Source of the DNA: Acetobacteraceae bacterium
Lineage (GTDB): Bacteria; Pseudomonadota; Alphaproteobacteria; Acetobacterales; Acetobacteraceae
Assembly: GCA_003164305.1 (NCBI GenBank)
Contig: PLSZ01000378.1
Span: 1 to 14,866, forward strand
DNA: 14,866 bases
Direction: 5' to 3'
Below, in pieces: positions 6,511-12,864 of this stretch (position 1 is the stretch's first letter; every line of letters starts with the position of its first letter). The notes beneath the pieces were generated by a model, which worked only from the letters and a program-made list of their open reading frames with translations, was not told the DNA's origin and searched no databases. The position numbers and the translations under genes are program-made.

Positions 6511-6843
6511 TTATCTCCCCGGGGTGCTCGCGCGCGGCAGCCACGACACGCTAACGTCGCCGTTGACGAAGGTCTGGCATGCCATGCGGTAGCCGTTGGC
6601 GAAGTCCGCCTCGGTCAAATGCCGGCGTTCCTTCGGCTTGATCGCGTCGGTGTGCTCCAGGCCGCTTTCGATCCGGCATTTGCAGGTGCCGCACAATCCG
6701 CCGCCGCACTTGAACGGAATACCGCCCTGCTCCCGCAACGACAGCCGCAGGAGATTGCTGTTCTCCGGCGCCGTCACGGTCTTCATTCCGTTGGTGACGA
6801 ACGTGACCGTGATCCGGGCTGGCGGCGTTTCCGCGTCGCTCAT
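6511..6843 (-). CDS. [2Fe-2S] plant-type ferredoxin (second of two)
   Basis: A one-electron carrier of 110 residues with the plant-type cluster motif C46-GGGL-C51-GT-C54 and a distal C89 in MACQTF. An additional cysteine, C56, also lies in the loop. Beta-grasp features are visible (ITVTFVTNG near residue 11; a final strand at 93-101). The ATG at 6843 overlaps the stop of the preceding 98-residue gene as ATGA, so the two are translationally coupled. It probably carries electrons to or from the di-iron oxidase encoded upstream. The reductase that would feed it is not in this window. Confidence 0.92.
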   Translation of the reverse strand: MSDAETPPARITVTFVTNGMKTVTAPENSNLLRLSLREQGGIPFKCGGGLCGTCKCRIESGLEHTDAIKPKERRHLTEADFANGYRMACQTFVNGDVSVSWLPRASTPGR

Positions 6844-7136
6844 GCGACCTTCCGCAGCGTCGTATCCAGGCCGCCGAAGCGGGTCAGCGACCGCAGCCGC
6901 GCGCGCGCCGCCTCCACGGAAGCGAAATGTTCGAGGAACTTCGACGGGATGTCGTTGATCCGTTCGGGCGGCGTCTCATCGATCACGCGGATTTTCACCT
7001 CGCGCAGCAGCTCGGCGATGACGAAGCTGGCTTTCGTTTGACCCCCGAAACTGTATTCATACGCCTCGCACGATCGCAGCCCGTCGCCGGGTTCGGTGCG
7101 ATATTGGCCCGGACGGCTGGTGAGGATGACGAACAT
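6840..7136 (-). CDS. 98-residue protein linking two ferredoxin genes, unrecognised
   Basis: I do not recognise this protein. It has no cysteine pair or signal peptide. C23 is its only cysteine, so it is unlikely to hold an iron-sulfur cluster itself. Visible features are an N-terminal strand with FVILTSRPGQYRTEP, a central YEYSFGGQTKASFVIAELL, then VKIRVIDETPPERINDIPSKFLEHF and a C-terminal helical stretch AARARLRSL ending in FGGLDTTLRKV. Placement is informative: the ATG at 7136 directly follows the TAG of the upstream ferredoxin, and its stop overlaps the start of the downstream ferredoxin. It is therefore almost certainly an operon partner, perhaps a small subunit or docking protein of the ferredoxin/oxidase system. 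That role is inference. Confidence 0.8.
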   Translation of the reverse strand: MFVILTSRPGQYRTEPGDGLRSCEAYEYSFGGQTKASFVIAELLREVKIRVIDETPPERINDIPSKFLEHFASVEAARARLRSLTRFGGLDTTLRKVA

Positions 7137-7463
7137 CTAAGTCTCACCGGTGGTGGCGGCGGCGTTCAGGGCGTTGTCCTGCGTCAACTCGATGTCGTGG
7201 GTGATCCACAACTGGCACATCAGGCGAAATCCGCCATCGATCCGCCGGCCCAGACGTTTGGTTTCTTTCCAGTTGGGCGCGGGGAGATTGTCGCCACCCG
7301 CCAACACCTGGCAGGCGCATTTGCCGCACTTGCCCATGCCGCAGCCGAACGTCAGATGCGGAAACGGGAATTTCCGGATGCCGACGCGAACGACCAGGTT
7401 GCTGTTCTCCGCGACATCGTCGCTGAACGTCTGGCCGAGTTTGTGGAACACCACGCGGGGCAT
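7137..7463 (-). CDS. [2Fe-2S] plant-type ferredoxin (first of two)
   Basis: The 108-residue product has the [2Fe-2S] motif C41-GMGK-C46-GK-C49 with an extra C51, and the distal ligand C83 in LMCQLWI. Its sequence differs from the second ferredoxin of the operon in the N-terminal half and in the inter-motif region (NLPAPNWKETKRLGRRIDGG), so the two are not a recent duplication. GGAGA lies about eight bases before ATG 7463. It is separated by 79 bases, containing a strong hairpin, from the di-iron oxidase gene, and is contiguous with the following gene. A role as electron donor to the oxidase is inferred from position. Confidence 0.92.
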   Translation of the reverse strand: MPRVVFHKLGQTFSDDVAENSNLVVRVGIRKFPFPHLTFGCGMGKCGKCACQVLAGGDNLPAPNWKETKRLGRRIDGGFRLMCQLWITHDIELTQDNALNAAATTGET

Positions 7464-7486
7464 GCTTCGTCTCCGCGAATGGGAAG

Positions 7487-7522
7487 GCGATCGTCCAGGC
7501 GTTCAGGTCCTCGGACGATCGC
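7487..7522 (-). terminator. Intercistronic hairpin between oxidase and ferredoxin genes
   Basis: GCGATCGTCC at 7487-7496 pairs perfectly over ten bases with GGACGATCGC at 7513-7522, with a 16-base loop. It sits in the only sizeable gap of the operon downstream of the oxidase. It may be an attenuator or mRNA-processing/stabilising stem that sets different levels for oxidase and ferredoxins. It lacks a T-run, so full termination is unlikely. Confidence 0.5.
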
Positions 7523-7542
7523 GGTCTGAAGGCGAGGTCGCG

Positions 7543-8274
7543 TCAGGCGGCGAGATCGAGTTCTCGCAACGGCAGGTCGGCCTCGACGTAGTCGTGATAC
7601 AGCGCGGTCGTGTAGAGCAGCCGCATTTGCGCGCCGACCTCGCAGATTTTCAGGCAGCGCTGTTGCAGGTCCGGCGTGTCGGCGTGCGCCAGCACGATCT
7701 GGTAGCCGCGCTCCCCGTGGATTTCGTCGGACACAATATGCAGATCGAAGAACTCGACTTCTTCATCGGTGAACTTGTACTTCTCGCGTAACGTCGGCGT
7801 CTGGCGGCGGTAGATCGAGGGGACCTGCGATTCCAGCCCGACGACCAGGCCGGCGATGGCGACGATCGGATCTTCGCGCATCGCGACGGCATAGCACCAG
7901 CTTTGCAGGCCGCGGGTCGTCGGCGACATGTTGTCCGGATCCTTCACGCGGGCCCCGGTGGTGCCGCAGGATTCCGCGAAACGGATGAGCAGATCGGTAT
8001 GGCGGTCGCCGCCGATCTCTTCCTCATACATGTTGCTGAGCATGAAGTCCTTGGCTTCGGTCAGGTGCGCCGGCAGACGCGCGTAGACGTAAGCGAGGTA
8101 TTCGGCGAAGGGGCCGACGTAGTGGTAATGATTTTCGGCCCAGCGCGCGAGGTGCGTGTGGCTGAGGCGGCCCTCGGCCCAGGCGATGCTGAACGGCGAT
8201 TTGTTGGCGCTTTTGCCCTTGATGGCGTTTTCCAGGGCGGCTCGGAAGGTAACCTGGTCCATCAGTTCGGGCAT
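7543..8274 (-). CDS. CADD-like haem-oxygenase-fold di-iron oxidase
   Basis: The 243-residue product belongs to the iron-containing redox enzyme / haem-oxygenase-like di-iron oxidase superfamily (CADD, PqqC, TenA relatives). A full candidate di-iron ligand set is visible: E85 and H92 in YEEEIGGDRH, E148 in VVGLESQVP, and H179-x3-D183-x2-H186 in DLHIVSDEIHG. As recalled, CADD uses E81, H88, E142, H174, D178 and H181, which is nearly identical spacing. Known family reactions are oxidative C-C or C-N cleavages, N-oxygenation and, in CADD, p-aminobenzoate formation; the substrate here is unknown. ATG 8274 follows AGGAG; the open frame upstream of it belongs to the promoter region. It lies downstream of gntR and upstream of two ferredoxin genes, implying a dedicated electron supply. 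Confidence 0.87.
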   Translation of the reverse strand: MPELMDQVTFRAALENAIKGKSANKSPFSIAWAEGRLSHTHLARWAENHYHYVGPFAEYLAYVYARLPAHLTEAKDFMLSNMYEEEIGGDRHTDLLIRFAESCGTTGARVKDPDNMSPTTRGLQSWCYAVAMREDPIVAIAGLVVGLESQVPSIYRRQTPTLREKYKFTDEEVEFFDLHIVSDEIHGERGYQIVLAHADTPDLQQRCLKICEVGAQMRLLYTTALYHDYVEADLPLRELDLAA

Positions 8275-8316
8275 GGGGGAACTCCTGTTTTGTTTCGGCG
8301 CCGGTCGGTGGTCGGA

Positions 8317-8345
8317 TTTTGTATACAATCCTGGGGCCGTGTCAA
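8317..8345 (-). promoter_or_regulatory. Promoter of the redox operon with GntR-type operator
   Basis: On the minus strand a perfect -35 box TTGACA occupies 8345-8340. A -10-like TACAAA lies 16 bases on (8323-8318). The perfect ten-base palindrome TTGTATACAA at 8319-8328 overlaps the -10 region. FCD-type GntR repressors commonly bind short palindromes of this kind, and the gntR gene is next door. A repressor bound here would block RNA polymerase. Confidence 0.65.
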
Positions 8346-8368
8346 GCGACGTTCTCGTCGTGGCGGCC

Positions 8369-9088
8369 TCACGCCGTCGCGGCGGGTAAGCCCGCCAGAC
8401 GGTCGTGCAGAGAGCCGGCGTTGATGACGTGGCGATACGCCAGCAGCGACGCCATTTCGGCGTCTCCCGCGATGACCGCGCGCAGGATGCTGGCGTGCTC
8501 GGCCCAGGAGACGCGGGCGAATTCGAGTCCGACGCCACGAAACAGGGGGGCTGAGCGGTCCCGCAGCGTCCGCATCAAATCCGCCAGCACCCGATTATGT
8601 CCGGCCTGGGCCAAATTGCCGTGAAACAGGTCGTTGAGGCGTTGCACCTCCGCGATGCTCTGGGTTTCGACGGCGGCGGTGCCCTCGTCGAGGACGGCCT
8701 GTAGTTGGGCCAGGACGGTCGGGTCGCGGCGGCGCGCCGCCAGACGGGCGTTGGCGGCTTCCAATGTCGCGCGTACCTCCAGCAATTCCTCGGCCTCGCG
8801 CGGCGAGAGTGAGGCGACGACGGCGCCGCGGCGGGCGGTCACCTCGATCAGGCCTTCCGAGGCCAGGGTGCGGATGGCTTCGCGAATGGGATTGCGGGAG
8901 ACGCCGAATTCCTCGGCCAGGCGGTCCTCGATCAGACGGTCGCCCGGTTTGAACTGGCCGGCCAGGATCGCCGCGCGGATTTCCTCGGCGACCTTGTCGC
9001 GCAGTGGCGAATGCATGGCGCCGAGGCGGTCGCGGGCCTCTGGAGGGGCGGTTCGCGTTCGGACCAGAGAGTCGACTGAAGCGGTCAC
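8369..9088 (-). CDS. GntR-family transcription regulator, FadR/FCD subfamily
   Basis: The 239-residue protein has an N-terminal winged helix (about residues 29-91: LRDKVAEEIRAAILAGQFKPGDRLIEDRLAEEFGVSRNPIREAIRTLASEGLIE) and an FCD ligand-binding domain (about 96-230: LEVRATLEAANARLAA, FHGNLAQAGHN, SWAEHASILRAVIAGD). The FCD histidines usually bind a metal and a small organic acid, so the inducer may be a carboxylate. GTG at 9088 was chosen because it follows GGAG by ten bases; the frame is open to a TTG at 9130, which would run through the operator. The gene lies 94 bases upstream of the oxidase gene on the same strand. GTATAC-cored palindromes are present at its own leader and at the oxidase promoter. 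It probably represses both until the pathway substrate appears. Confidence 0.9.
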   Translation of the reverse strand: MTASVDSLVRTRTAPPEARDRLGAMHSPLRDKVAEEIRAAILAGQFKPGDRLIEDRLAEEFGVSRNPIREAIRTLASEGLIEVTARRGAVVASLSPREAEELLEVRATLEAANARLAARRRDPTVLAQLQAVLDEGTAAVETQSIAEVQRLNDLFHGNLAQAGHNRVLADLMRTLRDRSAPLFRGVGLEFARVSWAEHASILRAVIAGDAEMASLLAYRHVINAGSLHDRLAGLPAATA

Positions 9089-9113
9089 GTGAGACGGACT
9101 CCGGCAAAACAAG

Positions 9114-9122
9114 CGTATACAA
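9114..9122. promoter_or_regulatory. Operator-like CGTATACAA upstream of gntR
   Basis: CGTATACAA lies 26 bases upstream of the gntR start. Its GTATACAA part is the same as in the palindrome of the oxidase promoter at 8319-8328. This suggests autoregulation by the GntR protein. Confidence 0.55.
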
Positions 9123-9228
9123 AAAACCAAATCGAGCGGCGGAATGGGCGATTTCCGACCGTCATCATGGCTGATTCGCCAGGAGAACGCAATGCATCCA
9201 TACGAAAGCGGTCGCGTTCACTCAATTT

Positions 9229-9237
9229 CGTATACAA
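9229..9237. promoter_or_regulatory. Second CGTATACAA site, 115 bases further upstream
   Basis: The same nine bases, CGTATACAA, occur again 115 bases from the site at 9114-9122, in the same orientation and close to a whole number of helical turns. The arm TTTCGTAT at 9226-9233 also pairs with ATACGAAA at 9200-9207. This could be an auxiliary operator for gntR, or act on the divergent DUF1192 gene that begins at 9398. Confidence 0.45.
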
Positions 9238-9397
9238 TGCGGGTCGTCCCGCCTCCCGGCGGTGCCGAGGCCATTTTCGGCAGATGTTGGGTCCGGCCAG
9301 GATGGGACTCCGGAATGTCCGTCGGCGGGCAGCGACGGCGTCGTGCCGTTTGTCCCTGGGTCGGTTATAAGATCCGGCGAGGCAAAGGAGGCCCAAC

Positions 9398-9589
9398 ATG
9401 GCGGAAGAGGAAGACGTCCCGGTTCGCAAACGGACCCGGCTGGAAAAGCTGGTGCTCGATACCTTGGGGATTGAAGAATTACGGGATTACATCGGCGAAC
9501 TGCGCGACGAGATCGCGCGGGTCGAAGCCGACATCGGGAGGAAGAACAGTCACAAGACCGCCGCCGACGCGTTCTTTCGCAAGCCCTGA
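9398..9589 (+). CDS. DUF1192-family small protein
   Basis: The 63-residue product has the DUF1192 pattern known from alphaproteobacteria: a basic/acidic N-terminus, then LDTLGIEELRDYIGELRDEIARVEADIGRKNSHKTAADAFFRK. The central helix is a predicted short coiled coil. The family's function is unknown. The start is certain: AAAGGAGG lies seven bases before ATG 9398. A TATAAG hexamer at 9366-9371 could be a -10 box, but no good -35 was found. It stands alone, divergent from gntR and convergent with hsp20. Confidence 0.9.
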   Translation: MAEEEDVPVRKRTRLEKLVLDTLGIEELRDYIGELRDEIARVEADIGRKNSHKTAADAFFRKP

Positions 9590-9772
9590 TCAGGCACCTG
9601 GCGAAGCCAGATCACGACGTCACGAGCGGGGTTGAGTAAACGACCGTGCCTGGAATATCGCCGCTGAATGACCGCGAGTGGACCGGGTGCGGCCGCCACT
9701 CGACGGCGGGCGCGCCGGATCCCCGGACAAAATGGGGAATCGCAAGGCAATCACAAAACGCGAGAACCCGAC

Positions 9773-9795
9773 CTCCGGGGGGTGTCCCCCCGGAG
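9773..9795. terminator. Strong terminator hairpin after hsp20
   Basis: CTCCGGGGGG at 9773-9782 pairs perfectly over ten bases with CCCCCCGGAG at 9786-9795 around a TGT loop. It lies 18 bases past the hsp20 stop, in the 224-base gap between hsp20 and the convergent DUF1192 gene. It is probably the hsp20 terminator and may work in both directions. Nothing else was recognised in that gap. Confidence 0.7.
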
Positions 9796-9813
9796 ATGCA
9801 ACGGGATCAGCCG

Positions 9814-10290
9814 TTACGCCGCTTTCGCGGCCTCCGCCGTGTCGTTGGCGATCGCGGGCCGCGCTTGCGGCGCACCAGCGTTCACCTCGATGCGGCGGGG
9901 TTTCAGCGCCTCGGGCACGACGCGCTTCAGGCCGACATGCAGCAGGCCGTTGTTCAGGTCCGCGCCATCGACCACGATATGGTCTGCGAGAACGAACCGC
10001 CGCTCAAACGCGCGGCCGGCGATGCCGCGATACAGCACCTCATTCTTCTGCGTGTCAGGGGCGGGACGGCCGGAAATCACCAGGGTGTTTTCCTTGACCA
10101 CGAGGTCGAGTTCCTCGGGCCGGAAGCCGGCGACCGCCATGGTCAGGCGATAGGACTCATCGCCCAGTTTTTCGATGTTGTAGGGGGGATAGCCGGTTGT
10201 CTCGGTGGCGGACGCGGTGTCCGCGAGACGAGCGAGGCGGTCGAAACCGATCGCGGTACGGAACAAGGGTGCGAAGTCGAACGTCGTCAT
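9814..10290 (-). CDS. Small heat-shock protein, Hsp20/IbpA family
   Basis: An ATP-independent holdase chaperone that keeps unfolding proteins soluble during heat stress. The 158-residue protein begins MTTFDFAPLFRTAIGFDRL, typical of IbpA-like proteins. The alpha-crystallin domain spans about residues 34-125 (YNIEKLGDESYRLTMAVAGF, ELDLVVKENTLVISG, YRGIAGRAFERRFVLADHI, LNNGLLHVGLKR). The C-terminal assembly motif appears as I134-E-V136. ATG 10290 is preceded by GGAGG at the ideal distance; the frame is open upstream to 10437 but that part is leader. A sigma-32-like promoter and a ROSE-type leader precede it, so expression is probably heat-induced at both transcription and translation. Confidence 0.95.
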   Translation of the reverse strand: MTTFDFAPLFRTAIGFDRLARLADTASATETTGYPPYNIEKLGDESYRLTMAVAGFRPEELDLVVKENTLVISGRPAPDTQKNEVLYRGIAGRAFERRFVLADHIVVDGADLNNGLLHVGLKRVVPEALKPRRIEVNAGAPQARPAIANDTAEAAKAA

Positions 10291-10389
10291 GACAAAACCT
10301 CCAAAGGAGCAAACTGTCTGTATTTGAACCGCCCATGTGGGCCGGTCCGGTGTGGTCGCGTCCGGAACCCCCGAGGGGCATTCCGAACA
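10291..10389 (-). ncRNA. Probable ROSE-type RNA thermometer in the hsp20 leader
   Basis: The final leader hairpin contains TTTGCTCCTTTGGAGG (complement of 10298-10313). In it CTCC pairs with the GGAG of the ribosome binding site around a TTT loop, preceded by TTGCT. That matches the short U(U/C)GCU anti-Shine-Dalgarno motif that defines ROSE thermometers of rhizobial small heat-shock genes. Upstream the leader also folds a stem of CGGAA/TTCCG enclosing CCCC/GGGG (10363-10385) and a small GCCC/GGGC stem (10331-10342), giving the usual multi-hairpin form. Predicted leader length is about 100 bases, within the ROSE range. At low temperature the hairpin would hide the ribosome binding site, and heating would open it. 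Confidence 0.72.
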
Positions 10390-10395
10390 ACCCCG

Positions 10396-10423
10396 ATTTG
10401 GTGACGCGAAACCCGGCTTCAAG
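10396..10423 (-). promoter_or_regulatory. Sigma-32 (RpoH)-like promoter of hsp20
   Basis: On the minus strand a perfect CTTGAA lies at 10423-10418 and CCAAAT at 10401-10396, 16 bases apart. CTTGAA is the -35 hallmark of RpoH promoters; the -10 box is only a partial match. The implied start point gives a leader of about 100 bases holding the thermometer. It lies just beyond the stop of the reductase gene. Confidence 0.5.
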
Positions 10424-10433
10424 AGGGCATCGG

Positions 10434-11420
10434 TCAAACCGGGCCGTAAAGTCCTCTCGCGCGGGCCTTGACTTTTATCAGCCCCACCAGAACATCGAGC
10501 ATCGGCGTCGGAACCCCCGCCATGCGCGCCATTTCCAGCGGCACGCCGTATAACGCTTCGATCTCCATCGGCCGGTTCGCGCTCAGATCCTGTAAGATAC
10601 TGGGGCGGTGCGCGAGGTTTTTGTTGGTCTCGGCGATGGCGGGAATGTCGAGGTCCAGCGTGATGCCCATGGCGGCGGCGATGGCGATCGCCTCGCGCAG
10701 GACCTGACCGGAACAGGCGATCAGGGCGTCCTCGGTGTGTGTGTCCAGCACCGGCGTTTCAGTCAGCACGCACATCGGGCCGGCGCTGAGATTGAACGCG
10801 AGCTTGCGCCAGATCAGGGCGCGAATGTCCTCGGTCAGGGTGACGGGCAGCGCGGCGGCGCGGAAGGCGGCCGCCAGCGCCTCGAGCCTTGGTGTGATGG
10901 CATGCGATGGCTCCCCGAACACCGTGCCCGATCCGGCGCCCGTCAGCAGCCGCACGACGCCGGGCGAGGGGACCGAGCAGGCCGGCCAGAACACGCCGCC
11001 GATCGCCCGGTCCGGCGTGACCGTTTTTCCGAGAGCGCCGTTGGGGTCGAGTAACGGTAGCGCGCGGCCATCCTGGGGGCCGCCATGGGCGTGGAAATAC
11101 CACCAGGGGATGCCGTTCATGATGAAGGCGACCGCCGTGTCGGGGCCGAGCAGCGGCGCGATGGTCGCGGCGACCTCCGGCAGCGCGGGCGCTTTGACGG
11201 TGACGAGAACGACGTCCTGGGGGCCAAGATCGGCGGGATTGTCGCTGGCGGGGATGCGGACGGTCAGCCTGTCGTCCGGCATCTCGACGGTCAGCCCGTT
11301 GGCGCGAATGGCGGCGAGATGGGCGCCGCGGGCGACGACGGACACCTCGGAGCCGCCGCGCGACAACGTGCCGGCGAGATAGCCGCCAACCGATCCGGCA
11401 CCGAACACACAAATCCGCAT
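10434..11420 (-). CDS. 2-dehydropantoate 2-reductase family protein (ApbA/PanE)
   Basis: The 328-residue NADPH-dependent reductase has the Rossmann loop GAGSVGGYLAG at residues 7-17, NGIPWWYFH at 102-110, a conserved WRKLAFNLSAGP (K206, N210) in the C-terminal helical domain, and the family signature HRPSILQDL followed by RPMEIEALYG (271-292). True PanE makes pantoate for coenzyme A. Members with NGIPWWYF, as recalled, are often catabolic paralogues acting on other 2-oxo acids, so the symbol panE is withheld. ATG 11420 follows GGAG by eight bases; the longer open frame upstream is not needed. The gene lies 84 bases after yhaV on the same strand and 143 bases before hsp20, probably as its own unit. 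Confidence 0.88.
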   Translation of the reverse strand: MRICVFGAGSVGGYLAGTLSRGGSEVSVVARGAHLAAIRANGLTVEMPDDRLTVRIPASDNPADLGPQDVVLVTVKAPALPEVAATIAPLLGPDTAVAFIMNGIPWWYFHAHGGPQDGRALPLLDPNGALGKTVTPDRAIGGVFWPACSVPSPGVVRLLTGAGSGTVFGEPSHAITPRLEALAAAFRAAALPVTLTEDIRALIWRKLAFNLSAGPMCVLTETPVLDTHTEDALIACSGQVLREAIAIAAAMGITLDLDIPAIAETNKNLAHRPSILQDLSANRPMEIEALYGVPLEMARMAGVPTPMLDVLVGLIKVKARARGLYGPV

Positions 11421-11504
11421 CAGGGAGTCTCCGACGATCTTGGGTGGCGGAGTTTGTTGGGGATTGCTGAGCGGGGCAATGTGGGGGTGCACGCTTGAAC
11501 GGAA

Positions 11505-11999
11505 TCAGGCGTCCGGATCGCTCGTGACCGCGCGGAGACGTTCCGCCGCTTCCGGCGCGCTCGCCGAGGCGAGCAAGGCGGCCCAATCGCCGGGTGGGTT
11601 GCCTCGGGCCAGCATACCGGAAAAAACCACGTAAGGATCGGTCGAGGCACCGGCCTTTCTGAGCGTGTCACGATCGTTGAACCAGGTGTAGACAATAATT
11701 CGAGAGGCGGAGTCAGCCCGGAAGAACAGGCGGAAACGGTTTGCCCCGAACTTCGCACGAAACCAGTGCCGATTTTGTGCGCCCAGAGTATTGCCATGGC
11801 GATATTCGGCGGAGAGCGGGTCGCGTGGTACCCGGTCCAGCATGAGCGCCAATACCGCTGCCAACAGCCTGACGTTGGCGTTGCCCGGCGAACCGTCGGG
11901 ATCGGCTCGCCGTGCGCGGACGGCGGCCGCGATCAGCTTCTCAAATTGGTCGAGAAACAAGGGATGCGCGAACAGTGTCCAGCCGTGGCGTTGTAGCAT
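11505..11999 (-). CDS. yhaV: YhaV-family type II toxin
   Basis: YhaV is a ribonuclease toxin whose partner is PrlF. The 164-residue product starts MLQRHGWTLFAHPLFLDQFEKL and has the family core RHWFRAKFGANRFRLFFRADS (about 78-98), IIVYTWFNDRDTLRKAGASTDPYVVFSGML (101-130) and a Trp-containing C-terminal tail (PPGDWAALL). Length is slightly above E. coli YhaV. ATG 11999 lies four bases after the antitoxin stop, so expression is translationally coupled; the frame is open 12 codons further upstream but that overlaps the antitoxin. All family blocks appear intact. Toxicity would be controlled by the PrlF partner. Confidence 0.9.
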   Translation of the reverse strand: MLQRHGWTLFAHPLFLDQFEKLIAAAVRARRADPDGSPGNANVRLLAAVLALMLDRVPRDPLSAEYRHGNTLGAQNRHWFRAKFGANRFRLFFRADSASRIIVYTWFNDRDTLRKAGASTDPYVVFSGMLARGNPPGDWAALLASASAPEAAERLRAVTSDPDA

Positions 12000-12003
12000 G
12001 ACG

Positions 12004-12324
12004 CTACAGTTCGACGTCGCCCTTGATCGGCGCATCGAGATCGACGGTGACGCCCGCGGTCAATCGCTCGGCCTGGGCGATGAGTGCCTCGGTCAGCGGG
12101 ACAAGCGCTTCAGGCCGGCTCGCGATGTCGCGGGCCAGCAGGTCGAGAAATGGCGCCAGCGCGGGGTCCGCCGCCTCGTCGTCGGCTGGATGGACGGTGA
12201 CGGTGCCGTTCTCGATTCTGAACGCGATACGCGCGCCATAGCCGACGCCCAGCGCCTGGCGCACGGTTTTCGGGATCGTGGTCTGACCTTTGGCGGTGAT
12301 GGTGCGGATTTCCTCGACGACCAT
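12004..12324 (-). CDS. prlF: PrlF/SohA antitoxin, AbrB-fold
   Basis: The 106-residue antitoxin has an N-terminal AbrB/SpoVT swapped-hairpin DNA-binding domain (about 6-47: IRTITAKGQTTIPKTVRQALGVGYGARIAFRIENGTVTVHP) and an acidic helical C-terminus that would bind YhaV (DPALAPFLDLLARDIASRPEAL). AGGAGG lies five bases before ATG 12324. It ends in TAG four bases before the yhaV ATG. As for other AbrB-type antitoxins, it probably represses its own promoter alone or with the toxin. A candidate operator is present upstream. Confidence 0.9.
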   Translation of the reverse strand: MVVEEIRTITAKGQTTIPKTVRQALGVGYGARIAFRIENGTVTVHPADDEAADPALAPFLDLLARDIASRPEALVPLTEALIAQAERLTAGVTVDLDAPIKGDVEL

Positions 12325-12344
12325 GGGAGCCTCCTGAGCGCTTC

Positions 12345-12374
12345 AATGTAAGGCGATCACATTACTATTGCCAG
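12345..12374 (-). promoter_or_regulatory. Promoter/operator of prlF-yhaV
   Basis: On the minus strand CTGGCA (12374-12369) and TACATT (12350-12345) form -35 and -10 boxes 18 bases apart, about 20 bases before the prlF ATG. Overlapping them, AATGT and ACATT arms form an inverted repeat, a plausible site for autorepression by PrlF/YhaV. Confidence 0.5.
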
Positions 12375-12489
12375 GAGTTTCTCCAGTTTCCAGCGGCGGC
12401 CTTAACGGGTGCCTCGACCGTTCTTGACTTGAAAGCACGCGTCGCCGCGCGCATGTTCTGCCCCGAAATCAGGTCAAAGGGTGAGGCGC

Positions 12490-12864
12490 ATGTCGGCAGC
12501 CATAGAACCTACCTTCCTGGACCAGGTCATCAATCATGACGGCGTGGTCGAGCCAGACCAACTCAGCAAAGCGTTGCGGATCACCAAAGGCGAACTGGCC
12601 GCGGCATCCGGGCTGTCCCGGGATGCCGTGTCGAAGGCGCGACGGCTCCAGGCTCCGGCGACCCAGGCTCGGTTGCGCGAGGTGACCGAGATCATCAACC
12701 GCATCCTGCCCTGGTGCGGCTCGGTGCCGCAGGCGTTCGCGTGGTACCGGTCGCAGCCGATCCCCGCCTTCGGCGACCAGACCGCCGAGGACCTGGTTCG
12801 CGCCGGGCGTTCGGAGCACCTGAAGAGCTACCTCGCCGGGATCGCGGTCGGCGGATACGCGTGA
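12490..12864 (+). CDS. Xre/MbcA/ParS-type antitoxin of a RES toxin
   Basis: The 124-residue antitoxin has an N-terminal helix-turn-helix (about residues 22-53: PDQLSKALRITKGELAAASGLSRDAVSKARR) and a C-terminal MbcA/ParS toxin-binding domain (DUF2384; about 62-122: VTEIINRILPWCGSVPQAFAWYRSQPIPAFGDQTAEDLVRAG, then HLKSYLAGIAVGGYA). ATG 12490 was chosen because AAGGG-TGAGG lies directly upstream. GTG 12481 is an alternative adding three residues. Its TGA overlaps the toxin GTG by four bases (GTGA). These antitoxins block the RES toxin active site and repress their own operon. Confidence 0.9.
   Translation: MSAAIEPTFLDQVINHDGVVEPDQLSKALRITKGELAAASGLSRDAVSKARRLQAPATQARLREVTEIINRILPWCGSVPQAFAWYRSQPIPAFGDQTAEDLVRAGRSEHLKSYLAGIAVGGYA

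Noticed and set aside
6067..7041. Plus-strand frame of 324 codons opposite the GlcG-like and ferredoxin genes
   Set aside because: Antisense shadow of genes with clear motifs; its translation is low-complexity Ala/Ser/Arg.
10759..11586. Minus-strand frame of 275 codons
   Set aside because: It overlaps the reductase gene in another phase and is dominated by Arg, Gly and Pro; the reductase frame has clear family motifs.
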